Below, piece after piece: positions 7,319 through 16,265 of a stretch of 16,265 nt of DNA. Each line of letters begins with the position of its first letter. The stretch's first letter is position 1. The notes under the pieces are model-generated. The model worked only from the letters and a program-made list of their open reading frames with translations. It did not search any database and was not told where the DNA came from. Source of the stretch: Gloeopeniophorella convolvens (taxonomy: Eukaryota > Basidiomycota > Agaricomycetes > Russulales); assembly GCA_022496205.1 (NCBI GenBank), contig WTXD01000226.1:1-16265 (forward strand). Direction: 5' to 3'. The position numbers and the translations under genes are program-made.

Positions 7319-9148
7319 TCATCTGACGTCCCTCCCTTCTTGAATCCGCTCAACCAACTCGCGCGCGGCGTCCATCCAAGCTGGGGCGCGAGAATACCGG
7401 TTGACTATAAAGCGCTGTAAAGGCCTGCCTGCCGATTTACGCTTTCGAAGCTCGCCCAAGAACGTTTGTACCGCCAGACTGTTAACATCGTCGCCGAGGA
7501 GGTCGCTGTGCAGATCGAGCGACGTCAGCTTGGGGAACCACGGCCGCGGCAAGTCGACGCCGATGAGCCCGTCATCTGGCGTAGAGATGTATCTGACGTG
7601 CGGGAGGCGCCGGGCGAAGACCCGCCACACTGCCTTGGACGCGCACGTGACTATGAGCGTTTCCACGAATAATGGCGGCAGCGCGTTGCACACCGCGCGT
7701 GCAAGCTCCGGGCACGAAGCAGAGGTAGAAAAGCACAGGACGATGTCCACGTCAGAATCGTAGATCTCTGAGTCGGAATGCTCTCCAAGGGGATCACGAA
7801 CGAGGTGGGTGGAATGTATGATCAGCCGCAGCCGGTCAGTTGCACAAAGGCCCTGCGACCACCAGAGAGTCCCACCGTCTCCGGGAGCCTGGGATCCGGG
7901 GTAGGGGTGCTGGAGAGCCCTCTGAATGAGGTAAGTGATTCGTGCTTCATTGACCGCGACGCGAGCCTCAGGGAGATATAGTCGTATCCGACGAAGTGGT
8001 GGAAAGCTGGTGTGACTGATGAGATAGTGGGAATTGAGCTCGTCGAGAGCGAGATCGAGTTCTCTTAAATGGGGGAGCTCCGCGATCTCATAGGAACCTT
8101 CAAGTACGTCGTCGTCGGCGCCGAAATTGGGGAATGCGTTACGCAGTCTGAGGACCTCCAGCGCAGGTGCGCTTCGTAAGAATCTGACAGCGCCCCTAGC
8201 ACTGAATAGCGGGTCAGCGTCATTTGAGGCAAATCTGTCTCCAAGGAGGACGTCGATGCGCGTGAGCAAGTGGGCTGTGAATGGAAGGGGACACCATTGT
8301 AGAATGACGTTTTCAAGTGAGATCCGCTGGATCCCGGGCGAGGCAAGGGCAAGCGGAAGAACGAGAATGGATGGCCGGTCTTCATCGAAGCGCTCACTGA
8401 GAACGATCTTCTGGAGGGCAACCTTTTGGCGTAGGAGGGTCCTGAGAAAATTTGCGAGCATCGTGCGAGGGACGTAGATGGACAACATGGAAACGTGGGA
8501 GAAATTGAGGAAATTAGGGGCGCCCCGCGTGAACTCGCCGTATCGCTCGTCTATGCAGCCAAACATATGGATGCCGGGGGTCGATCGAGCACGGTACAGC
8601 GAGGTCTTCGTCCACATGAGGCCGAGGTGGAGGGATACGTCTTTCCACAGCGAAGGCGTGCTCAGTGCAACTCTTCTCCAATGTTGACACACTTGTGAGC
8701 ACGCAATCCACCCTAGGGGGTTGTTGGTAGAAGACCTTCGAGAACAGACGATAGGCTGCGTTGAGCCGTCGCCGCAACTCGCATGATAGTCAACCTGCTG
8801 CTCGCCTGAGGTGTCGTCCCTATATGCTTCAAATATGAGGAGGAGGACATCAGGTCCTAGCGTCGAAGCAACAACGAGGGAGTTCCGGTGTGCGGCGATG
8901 GGCTGCAATAACGCTTTGATGGCAAGCATTTCCTCGTCAAGAATCCGAACACTAGTTTCGCGGGTCGGTCGTGGCGACGCTCTTTGCGGTGACACGCTGA
9001 TGACACCGTCGAGAGTCTTGCGGCGCAGCTGAAGGCATTCCTTCCAGTACGACGTAGCGCTGCTCCCCGCATAGTGAGCACTTGGTACAATTGCGCAAGA
9101 AACCACGCACCTCTTCATAGACGCAGAGGACGCAGAGGGTTCCGACAT
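7319..9148 (-). CDS. F-box/LRR-like protein, gene B (diverged member)
   Basis: Probable SCF substrate receptor, by family. The 609-codon frame starts at a true ATG (9148). A 51-base stretch (9060-9110) has intron marks: donor GTGCGT, CTCAC branch-like motif, acceptor GCAG. It is in frame, so removal would give 592 residues. A helix (EEMLAIKALLQPIAAHRNS, residues 72-90) precedes the F-box. The F-box (about 97-168) has LGPDVLLLIF, an unusually long 38-residue Ser/Gly/Asp-rich insert, then LGWIACSQVCQHWRRVALS and SLW. The rest is leucine-rich, including VRFLRSAPALEVLRLRNAFP, LPHLRELDLALDEL and FPKLTSLDLHSD. It lacks the C-terminal W-RSEAG signature of A, C and D, so it is an older or separate branch. 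An in-frame upstream frame (from 9874) might supply another exon. Confidence 0.85.
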   Translation of the reverse strand: MSEPSASSASMKRCVVSCAIVPSAHYAGSSATSYWKECLQLRRKTLDGVISVSPQRASPRPTRETSVRILDEEMLAIKALLQPIAAHRNSLVVASTLGPDVLLLIFEAYRDDTSGEQQVDYHASCGDGSTQPIVCSRRSSTNNPLGWIACSQVCQHWRRVALSTPSLWKDVSLHLGLMWTKTSLYRARSTPGIHMFGCIDERYGEFTRGAPNFLNFSHVSMLSIYVPRTMLANFLRTLLRQKVALQKIVLSERFDEDRPSILVLPLALASPGIQRISLENVILQWCPLPFTAHLLTRIDVLLGDRFASNDADPLFSARGAVRFLRSAPALEVLRLRNAFPNFGADDDVLEGSYEIAELPHLRELDLALDELNSHYLISHTSFPPLRRIRLYLPEARVAVNEARITYLIQRALQHPYPGSQAPGDGGTLWWSQGLCATDRLRLIIHSTHLVRDPLGEHSDSEIYDSDVDIVLCFSTSASCPELARAVCNALPPLFVETLIVTCASKAVWRVFARRLPHVRYISTPDDGLIGVDLPRPWFPKLTSLDLHSDLLGDDVNSLAVQTFLGELRKRKSAGRPLQRFIVNRYSRAPAWMDAARELVERIQEGRDVR

Positions 9149-10093
9149 AAGGCTTGAATGCTTCAGGAGATGTACACTGAAGATCGCGTCTCAGCGAAGT
9201 GATGGGGCAACAGCCTACGTCCAATGCCTATGTCCAAGAGAGAGACGTGGATGTGTTGTGCCACCGTCGCGCGAGACCGGCGAGACCTCGCGCGACGCCC
9301 CTGTTGCAGATCGATCGGCACCGGCTCCGGTTGCGCCGATCCCTCGAAAAAAGGGTAGTTTGTAACTGAGATCGGAGATCATGATGGTGACTTCATCCAG
9401 GATGCAGCGTCTGGAAGGAGACTGGTGAATGCTGTCTACTGAAGGTGAGGTGGTCGTGGGAGTCACAAGCGCATCGACTCGAGGGAAAACGTAAATAGAC
9501 AGGTGAGGAAGAGGAGGGAGAGCAGTCGGCGAATCGAGGCGAGGCGAGTCGGGTCGGCGCGAGCCCGTGAATAGGAATCGGGGACGATTCGGCGGGTAGC
9601 TGCTAGACGGGGATGGACGACGGTGCATGCGCACGACTGTGCACGACGTCACGCGCGTCACGATGGGACACCGCGTGGCACCGGCCCGCTTAAAAAATAT
9701 TTCACGTACGTATATACTAGCATCAACTGCAGCTGCTATAGTTCGCATGGAAGATAAATGACAATTTATGGAACCATTGGTACACTGGCAAAGAGTCCTA
9801 GGAAGCGAGGCCATCGGACTGTACCTGAGAATGTCATCTAACACATGAACGGTAGATACTAGGTATATCATCACGGTCGCGTCGTGCGGTCAACGGCATC
9901 ACCAACGAACTCCTATGTACTTGTTACTGACGCAGCTCGTAATTCAACGACGACAAGCATGACCCGGTAACCCAAGTGGATAGTATCAGATAGCGTGACA
10001 AGATAGCAAGAAGGTGGCCAACGTCCAGGAGTCAGCCTATTTAAAACCACAGCATCATCCCGCGTTGGAGGAAGGAAGCGTCGTCGTCCACGT
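9149..10093. other. Spacer: gene B leader and promoter, gene C trailer
   Basis: No independent gene is supported. On the minus strand it holds a C/T-rich leader-like stretch and two GC-rich inverted repeats (9265-9297 and 9313-9341). A TATATAC sits at 9711-9717, but it is about 560 bases from the gene B ATG. A frame at 9215-9874 (minus) is open and in phase with gene B, but is low-complexity in part and has no recognisable domain. Confidence 0.45.
9265..9297. repeat. Perfect 11-base inverted repeat in the gene B leader
   Basis: CGTCGCGCGAG (9265-9275) and CTCGCGCGACG (9287-9297) are exact reverse complements around an 11-base loop. A second 7-base pair, GATCGGC (9313-9319) with GCCGATC (9335-9341), follows. 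Both lie 117 to 195 bases upstream of the gene B ATG and would form GC-rich hairpins in a 5' leader. Confidence 0.8.
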
Positions 10094-12022
10094 TCAAAAA
10101 AACGATTCCGGATCGCCGCTTATAGTCGCCCGTAAAGCCAGAATCGACACGGTGCGCCTGAGGTTTTCCAGGTGCGCCGAACTTGCCACGCACCGATCGA
10201 GTACGAGTGTCTCCAACCTCATGCCTGCCTCGGATCTCCTTTTGAGCCACGTCTCAATCCATTCCGCGGATGTGATCTCCGTAATACGGCCATCCAGGTT
10301 GATAAGTACAGCCGACCTGAGGTCGACTTCCACAAGCCAGACGGTTTCGAGTGTCGGGCATATCAGGGCGCTCCGCGTGGCGCCTGCCAGTGGACCAGAA
10401 GACTCGGCGCCGATGAAGAAAATTGATAAGGAGAGGAATCGGTGAACATATAGATGTTTCAGCCTGGTATGTGCAAGAAACGACAGGGGGCCTCCGCCGA
10501 TTGCAGCACCGAATGCGATAACTTCTATGTTCTCCGGAGCCAGCAGATCGCAGATACGATCAAACGCCTCGAAATGTTCGAGGCGCAGCCGTCTGCGGTC
10601 GCAGAAATGAAGGACGAGGTCGATGTCCTCTGGGCGGGTGAAGGTTACGCTTCCAAAGGAAGTCACCGAAATCCCGCGAAAAACCCGGATTTCCAGACCA
10701 GCAGTGGCGGATGGGAGTGGACTAACAACCAAGGCATTCAGTGGACGCCTACGAGAGGCGGGGAGTAAAGGGCGCAGGGCCGAGGTGAGACGGGGCGATT
10801 CGCCATCAAACAATGTGATGTGGATAGAGAGGATGCAAGAATCTGAAAAAATGCAGTGCTGAAGGAGACACTCGATGCCGGTCAATACACCCATCAGGTT
10901 CAGGTGTTCGATGTGACGAAGGAAGATGGGAGAATGGCCAACACGGCTATTGTAGGCGTTTGGAAGGCATCCAAAGAGCGAGAGTACACGCAGGTCTGGA
11001 CATGCGCGAAGGATATTGAGAAGTTGATCACAAGAAGGAACAAGATCGCTCTCTGGCACGTAGGTACGGGGCGTATCTCCGTCGGAACCATCCCGGGTAT
11101 CGGAAGAGGTACCGAGGCATTGGGAGATAATGAGGCTCTTCAGATTGCGCAAGAGAGCGGAGGTCCAGGGCAAGTAAGTCTGATCTAACCTCAAGTTGCG
11201 TAGCTGTGGAGCCTGCCCTGCGAAGAAATCGGCAGGGAGAACGATGGGGAAGTTGCGGGATGATGAATCGCTATTGAAGTCAAGCATTTCGATGATGAAG
11301 GTTTCCAATCGAGGCGCAGGACTGGTCAACGTCTTGACAACCTTCTGCACCTCGCGGGAGTTCTGTGCGAGAGCGAGGTCGAGCACTTGATGAAGATTAT
11401 TGGAGAGTGTGTCGGTGTTGAATGGTGAAGGGGTGCCATCCGGAGGGAAACGATAATCCATGATCAGCCCAGCGGATTTGGCCCGCAAGATCGACAAGTC
11501 GGCCCAGCGTTGGCCCAGGGCAAATGGAATTATGGTCCAGAGAGAAGGGTGTGATATGGCGACATGCCTCCATTGATGGCAAACGTGCGTATCGACTAGC
11601 CATCCCAGCCTTGAAGACGTCGAAAGGGTAGAAGGCGCCTTCACAGAGCGCTCCAATTCGACTCGGAAGGGGGAATCCATCTCGGCGTGAAGTTCGAATA
11701 TCAACAGGAGAATGTCGGGGAGTAACATTGCAGCGCGGCTCAGGGAGTTTTGGCGACGCTTAGCAGCGACTTCATGGGATTCCGAGGAGAGTGTGTGGTT
11801 CGACTCGCCCTGCGGTCCCCAACCATCCACAGCAGGCGAATCGGAAGATGAGGTGTGCGAGGCCCGGAGCTGAGTGCTACATTCCTCAGCCCGGTACTCG
11901 TCAGATTGTCTGAGAATAGCGTGAGCACCCCAGAAGCTAGGAGGTAACGAGCAACAGAGCACTTACGAACCAGTGCGACGTCCGTTTGCACTGTGGCCAG
12001 TCGTTTTCTTCGCGCTCTCCAT
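10094..12022 (-). CDS. F-box/LRR-like protein, gene C
   Basis: Probable SCF substrate receptor, by family. The model has two exons, 11967-12022 (ATG GAGAGCGCG...) and 10094-11909, with a 57-base intron (11910-11966; consensus donor GTAAGT, acceptor CTCAG), giving 623 residues. The long frame alone starts with GTG, which is inside the intron, so the upstream exon is needed. The ATG at 12022 is the first ATG after the TATA box and its phase fits exactly. The F-box (residues 81-143) has LLPDILLLIF, a 29-residue insert, LGWLVDTHVCHQWRHVAIS and SLW. Leucine-rich segments follow: PQLRNLRLDQTYLPW, LKSLIISQ, SDLVPSCDQLLNILRACPDL, ENIEVIAF and LKHLYVHR. The C-terminus holds WIETWLKRRSEAGMRLETL. Gene D is its closest relative in the window. 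Confidence 0.9.
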
Positions 12023-12166
12023 CGTTCTCTGCCCGTGTTGCACACTAGCGCTGAGTAGACCCCGTTGACTACTCCGGAACTGAGTCAGGGGCCGATAGTA
12101 GGAGAGAGAGATACGGTCGCCACCGCGGTGGAATCGGAGGGAGAAAGAAAGTTCGGTGACTTCCAG

Positions 12167-12174
12167 CTATATAG
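12167..12174 (-). promoter_or_regulatory. TATA box of F-box gene C
   Basis: CTATATAG on the minus strand, about 145 bases before the ATG at 12022. A C/T-rich tract (CTTTCTTTCTCCCTCC) lies just downstream at about 12137-12152, as often seen around fungal transcription starts. Confidence 0.5.
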
Positions 12175-13690
12175 ACTCTAGCATAAGTTTGAATGTCCGA
12201 GCATCAACACTCAAGGCAGCCAGCTTACCTTTTGCTGGTATGGCCGGGCTCAGCGCGCTCGGATTGGTGCTTTCAGAGTGGATTGTCTCATGGGATAATC
12301 CCAAGATCATTCGAGTCAATAGTTACAATGGCCGGGGCCTTTCGGAAAGGCACATTGATAATAAGGGTTGTAGCCTTCAGCAGACTGTAGTGTGCGCGCA
12401 GGAGATGTAGCGCTTGCGCACTCCATGAATTCTCTGCGAAGAGGTAGAGACGTAGCAGGCGGCCATCGAAGGCCTGAACAATACAATATGGGATGCACGT
12501 GACCCCGTGGCAGAATCTCGGGTGACATGAGCAATAGTAGAAGAGCCTCGGCTCCTCGCGCACCATGCATAGGCCACATCACGAGGAAGGCGAGAATAGA
12601 GTCAGCGCGAGAAGATTTCGTGAGAAGGAAGTGTATGGAAGCGTGTGTACGTAGTTAGTGGTGAGGGGCTCAGGTGCCAGAAGAGGAAGGGATGCTGGGA
12701 TGCTGGCGGCAGAGGCGTGGAGACATGCACGAGTTCGCGTTCATGACGGCTCCCTCTAAAGAAAAGGAGTTTAGGTTCGTTGCTCTTGAGGTTCAGGACT
12801 TTTGGAACGGGGACGCAAGTTGGCTGTGGGGTTGGGAGACCGAAGTCAGACTCCAAGCCTCGAGGAGGCATGCTGCAAGGTTTGTTCCCTGGTCCGATCG
12901 TTCAGTACAAGAAACGACCTCATGAGAGAATAGCGCACGGGAGTGGAGTACTAAGAGATCGTTCGATGGTAACTCGAGCAATGCGGTCATGCGGCGTGCT
13001 CAAGAGATTGATGGCAGGCGGCGAAGCCCAACACGGATAGCGCCGTGCTTCGGCCCCTCAACTGGTTCCCATTGCGGTTGCGTTCGAGAGACCGGCGGCA
13101 TGTATGCCAACGCGCTCAGCGCAGTCGCTTGACTGAGCAGCGCTCGAGCAGTCTTGGGACCTGGCCCCGCCCAGTCTTCGCACCAAGGACGTCCAGGTGG
13201 ACCATTTCGAAGGTGATCCCAACACTCCCACGCCGCATGGCCAGCTGCAATCACTGATTCCCGTTGTGATCAAGGCATCGGCGGCAAGGCCATTATGCAG
13301 GAAGCTGAAGCTGAATGAAGGCTGCTCGAGTCAGGTGGCAAGTCCGACAGACAACTTGAAGTCGCGCGACCGCCCTGAGGCTAACGTAAACACACGTGTC
13401 AATTCTCGCACCCCGCTCATCGCTCGACGCTCGTCGACTTCCGAGCCGTGTTCTCTCGGAGCCTCACGCGCACGCCCTCTGCTCGACTCCGTTCAAACAG
13501 TCCCAACATCTACGGAACCTTCTGCGCCGGAATGACGCCTCGTTCCTGTTCTCACCCTCATGTCACTATCTGGTGTTACCCAATCGATCCCCGGTTTTAT
13601 CAAAGCGTCTTCTTTTCGTAGCGTTCAATACCTTGCCGTCGAAGACCTCAAGCACACGTCTCTATCTGAGACGTTGTCTCTTATCCGACC
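12175..13690. other. Unassigned spacer with one dispersed repeat
   Basis: The longest stretch without a supported gene. Overlapping frames at 12288-12582 and 12602-12871 (minus) have weak codon bias and no recognisable domain. Bases 12918-12972 repeat the sequence at 3685-3740. From about 13390 the plus strand becomes pyrimidine-rich and promoter-like, leading toward the secreted peptide gene. Confidence 0.45.
12918..12972. repeat. Dispersed repeat, copy 2
   Basis: Same orientation and about 55 bases matching 3685-3740, with scattered substitutions. There is no F-box sequence next to this copy, so the repeat is independent of the F-box family. Confidence 0.55.
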
Positions 13691-14245
13691 GTACGATCTG
13701 CTCATAGCCAGATGCTGTCGTGAACCCGTGTTTTACCACTAGTGCGTAGCTGGCTCTGTCTCGTGCTTTCCGGTTCGCGGGCCTGCTCGGTACGTAGCCA
13801 TCACCTTCTCTTCGTTCTGCGTTTGCATCACCACTCGATGTCCTAGATGTCCAGGCCGGAGGATTATATTGATCCTGTAACCTCGAGGAGTAACCAGAAC
13901 TGACGGAGAAACCCCGTCAGTGCTGTATCGCGTGATGGACCTGAGCCGACTGCAACTGCCGCGCGGAAGAGATCCTGTCCCCAGTCGTACTATCATGTTT
14001 TGTTATAGGAGCTGCTTTGTATACTCCGGCGGTCTGAAGTCTACAGAGTTCCGAATTATACGCTCTCAAATAGCCGCCATCAGCCATCGTTGTTCTCCTG
14101 AAGTTTATCATGTTACTGAGGACGTCTGTAAATTTGTTGGTACGCCACCATCATCAAACCGCGATGGGCTTGCTTCCATTCGTTCGCATCGGCCAGGTCG
14201 TTGTCCCTAAACGGCTGCCGCAACTGGAGCGGACCTTCTTCAGCG

Positions 14246-14253
14246 TATAAAAG
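14246..14253 (+). promoter_or_regulatory. TATA box of the secreted peptide gene
   Basis: TATAAAAG, 85 bases before the ATG at 14338. The leader between them is A/C-rich near the start (CTCCAACAACATG), a typical fungal start context, and has no other ATG. Confidence 0.75.
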
Positions 14254-14337
14254 GCAGCGCGTTGCGCCTCCAAGCATCTCAGCGCCAGCATAGCTGACTC
14301 GAGTAACAACAACCTCTTGTAACGAGCCTCCAACAAC

Positions 14338-14535
14338 ATGCGTGGCTTCTTCGTCTTTATCTTCACCGTCATCGCCGTCGTGGCTGCCACACCTGCTCCC
14401 TACGACCAGGTTGAAGGTGAGTGTCTTCATCACGCTATAATGACAACGGCCATGTACTAACCCGGATCTTTCGTTCCAGCCGCCGCTGTCACTCCCGTCG
14501 AGGACAAAGCTATCCCTGACGGCGTGCGTTGGTGA
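14338..14535 (+). CDS. Small secreted peptide, 44 residues, one intron
   Basis: I recognise no named family; this is a short secretory precursor. Exon 1 (14338-14416) and exon 2 (14480-14535) flank a 63-base intron (14417-14479). The splice signals are textbook: donor GTGAGT, branch TACTAAC about 20 bases before the acceptor TTCCAG. The protein opens MRGFFVFIFTVIAVVAATPA, a hydrophobic signal peptide with likely cleavage around residues 16-18. That leaves about 26 residues, acidic in the middle (YDQVE, VEDK) and ending DGVRW, with no Cys and no CaaX box, so it is neither a hydrophobin nor a mating pheromone. TATA box and start context are good. A paralog relic lies at 2931-3110. A longer form using a second donor (GTGCGT at 14524) is possible but less likely. 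The role is unknown; effector-like or signalling peptides are of this size. Confidence 0.8.
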
Positions 14536-14806
14536 AGGTCGCGTGCGTTTTGCTACGCCAAACCGATTCGGAAGTTGGAGACCCACTGCAGCTTAATTGG
14601 AGAATCGGGCGTAGTGCAGGGAGTCTCATTAGGATGTGTATTCGTGGGATTATGTATGTCCAGGGGCGGTGGTTCCCCTGTACGTGACAACTAGCAAATT
14701 TGACACAGTAAGAGCAAAGATCAACGTTCTGTCAGGTCAAGATCACAACGCGGCAGCCTTCATGACTCCCCGCATCGAAACGGAAAGGGTATCGTCGCCA
14801 CTTGTG
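14536..14806. other. Convergent spacer between the secreted peptide gene and gene D
   Basis: The two genes point at each other, so this stretch should hold both 3' untranslated regions. I see no further feature. Confidence 0.5.
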
Positions 14807-16265
14807 TCAGTACGGTTCGGGGTCACCGTGATCGGCAGCTCGTATAGCCACCGTCGATACCACGGGCCTGATTTTGTCCAGGCACGTCGAACTCACGACG
14901 CACTGGTCGAATACGAGTGTCTCAAGCCTGATGCCCGCCTCTGACCTTCTCGTAAGCCACCTATGAAGCCACTCCTCCCACGTGATCCTCAATTCGGGAT
15001 TGATTAGGCTTGCGAACGGGTCGGTTGTGTCGGTGCATGAGTGCGTCCCAAAATCAACCCCAACAAACCATATCGTTTGAAGCGTAGGGCACGTCAAGGA
15101 GCTAGGTGCACCTGTACCGGGCGGAGACTCGGTACCAATGAAGAGTACTGGCAAGGGAAGGGCTCGATGCACATACAGGTTCTTCAGTTTTGTACGTGCA
15201 ACGAATGGCATGTGCTCGCCGACTGCGCCCAGTCCGGGAATAAGTAAGAGGGTTTCGATGTTTTCCGGTGCCAGCAGGTCGTAGACACGGTCTAGTTCAG
15301 CGTGTTCTTCACCTTGCAGCCATTGGCGGTCCCGTACATGGATACCGAGGTGGAAGTCGCCGCCGTGAGTGAAATCGATGTCTCCCCAGGCAGTCGCCAA
15401 AACTGCGTGCCAAGCCGTGATCTGTATGCCTGCGTCTGCCATGGCTGGGAGCGGAGAGATACGTAAGGTTCGCAATGGGTGCGAACGCGCCGCAGGGAGC
15501 AGGGGGTGGAGGACATGTGGGAGGCGGGGCAGATCGCTACTCGAGAGGGAAACATGTATAGAATACGCGCACGGTCGTTCTGGGAGGACGCAGTGCCGGA
15601 AGACACATTCGATCCCAGCCAGTCCACCGAGCAAACCGAGAACCTCGAGGTGACAAAGGGGCACGGGAGGTGTATCCGCACGAACGTTGTAGGTCGAAGG
15701 GAGGCATCCGACAAGTACAAGTGTGCGCAGACCCTGACAGGAGCGAAGAACGTCGAGGAATTGGCTGCAAGAGGGAACGAGGTCGCTGTCCGGTACATAG
15801 GGTCGGATTACATCTCCGTCGACGATGTCTTGCGTCCTGGAAGATGGGTGTGGGGTTTGTTGTATGATAAGGACGCTCAAATTGCGAAACAGCGTGGAAG
15901 TCCAGGGTAGATAGGTCCTATCGAGGAGCAATTGACGCAGTTGTGGAGCATGGCCCCCGAACAGATCAATGGGGAGGACAACGGGGAAGTTCCGGTATGT
16001 TTTCTCCTTGGCGTGGAGTCCGAATACTACTTTTTCCAACAAGGGCGCAGGCCTAACCAGCGTCTTGACCACCTTCTGCAGCTCCTGGGCATTGTGAGCA
16101 AGGTGGAGGCTGACCACCTGGTGGAGAGTGTCGGAGAATAGGCGCGTGGTGAGCGGAGAAACAGTTCCGTCCAGGGGAAAATTGTATTGCATTGTCAGCC
16201 CAGCGGATTGAGCCCGCGAGATCGACGTGTCGACCCAACGTTGGCCCAACTTGAACGGGATTGTG
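14807..16265 (-). CDS. F-box/LRR-like protein, gene D (N-terminus outside the window)
   Basis: Probable SCF substrate receptor, by family. 485 C-terminal residues are visible and the frame is open to the window edge. The first codons (TIPFKLGQRWVDTSISRAQS) match gene C just after its F-box (IIPFALGQRWADLSILRAKS), so the missing part should be the F-box, linker and short first exon. The match continues throughout: NLHQV/TLHQV and LQKVVKTL, LPWTSTLFRNLSVLIIQQ, SDLVPSCSQFLDVLRSCQGL, YDLLAPENIETL, KLKNLYVHRALPLPVLFIG, then WLHRWLTRRSEAGIRLETL and a TGA at 14807-14809. No frameshift or internal stop is seen, so it looks intact. It is the closest relative of gene C. A start at the TTG codon at 16249 would be an artefact of the window edge. 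Confidence 0.85.
   Translation of the reverse strand, partial: TIPFKLGQRWVDTSISRAQSAGLTMQYNFPLDGTVSPLTTRLFSDTLHQVVSLHLAHNAQELQKVVKTLVRPAPLLEKVVFGLHAKEKTYRNFPVVLPIDLFGGHAPQLRQLLLDRTYLPWTSTLFRNLSVLIIQQTPHPSSRTQDIVDGDVIRPYVPDSDLVPSCSQFLDVLRSCQGLRTLVLVGCLPSTYNVRADTPPVPLCHLEVLGLLGGLAGIECVFRHCVLPERPCAYSIHVSLSSSDLPRLPHVLHPLLPAARSHPLRTLRISPLPAMADAGIQITAWHAVLATAWGDIDFTHGGDFHLGIHVRDRQWLQGEEHAELDRVYDLLAPENIETLLLIPGLGAVGEHMPFVARTKLKNLYVHRALPLPVLFIGTESPPGTGAPSSLTCPTLQTIWFVGVDFGTHSCTDTTDPFASLINPELRITWEEWLHRWLTRRSEAGIRLETLVFDQCVVSSTCLDKIRPVVSTVAIRAADHGDPEPY

Larger units (their letters stand above)
13690..14545 (+). repeat. Copy 2 of the duplicated secreted-peptide locus
   Basis: This is the intact partner of 2330-3110: about 65 bases of upstream sequence (from 13776) and both peptide exons are shared in the same order. 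The left limit is approximate. A perfect 8-base hairpin, ACTGACGG/CCGTCAGT (13899-13906 and 13914-13921), lies inside this copy. It is not kept in copy 1. Confidence 0.5.

Noticed and set aside
11740..12045. 101-codon minus-strand frame at the start of gene C
   Set aside because: It begins with GTG and runs through the intron and exon 2 out of frame. The ATG at 12022 in another frame fits the splice phase.
12288..12582. Two overlapping minus-strand frames of about 90 codons
   Set aside because: Neither has codon bias like the genes here, a domain, or consistent splice signals.
13396..13742. Plus-strand frames upstream of the secreted peptide gene
   Set aside because: They lie in pyrimidine-rich promoter-like sequence, and there is no recognisable product.
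14113..14586. 157-codon minus-strand frame
   Set aside because: It is antisense to the spliced secreted peptide gene, which has much better signals.

Overview
The window looks like nuclear DNA of a mushroom-forming basidiomycete (Agaricomycetes). The coding regions are G+C-rich and split by short introns of 57 to 63 bases with GT...AG ends. A nuclear-type tRNA-Thr carries a small intron. The main genes are F-box/leucine-rich-repeat-like proteins with the layout common in Agaricomycetes: an LLPxxLLLIF helix, a variable insert, then LGWxxxTxVCHQWRxxA...SLW. I cannot name the genus.

Layout from left to right. Bases 1-62 may be the 3' end of a tRNA cut by the window edge. Bases 211-410 (minus) hold a weak candidate for a 46-residue intron-containing gene. 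An intron-containing tRNA-Thr(UGU) lies at 1749-1839. Bases 2330-3110 hold a decayed copy of a small-secreted-protein locus whose intact relative is at about 13690-14545. Bases 3387-3668 (minus) are the severed C-terminal end of an F-box gene. Three complete F-box genes follow on the minus strand: A at 4650-6631, B at 7319-9148 and C at 10094-12022. The intact small secreted peptide gene (plus strand, 14338-14535) comes next. A fourth F-box gene, D (minus), runs off the right edge, so its F-box is not in view. The remaining 200 to 1500 base gaps are promoters, leaders, trailers and unassigned sequence.

The F-box genes all point the same way. A, C, D and the fragment share the same C-terminal signature, and A and C share the same intron position, so the cluster looks like local duplication with divergence and decay. 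By family knowledge the products would be substrate receptors of SCF (SKP1-CUL1-F-box) ubiquitin ligases; their targets cannot be read from the sequence. Genes A and C have no ATG at the head of their long reading frames. Their real starts lie in short upstream exons that I reconstruct here. The secreted peptide gene is also visible only after splicing. I see no transposase, CRISPR array, biosynthetic cluster or other clearly new system. The most interesting points are the decaying F-box array and the duplicated secreted-peptide locus.
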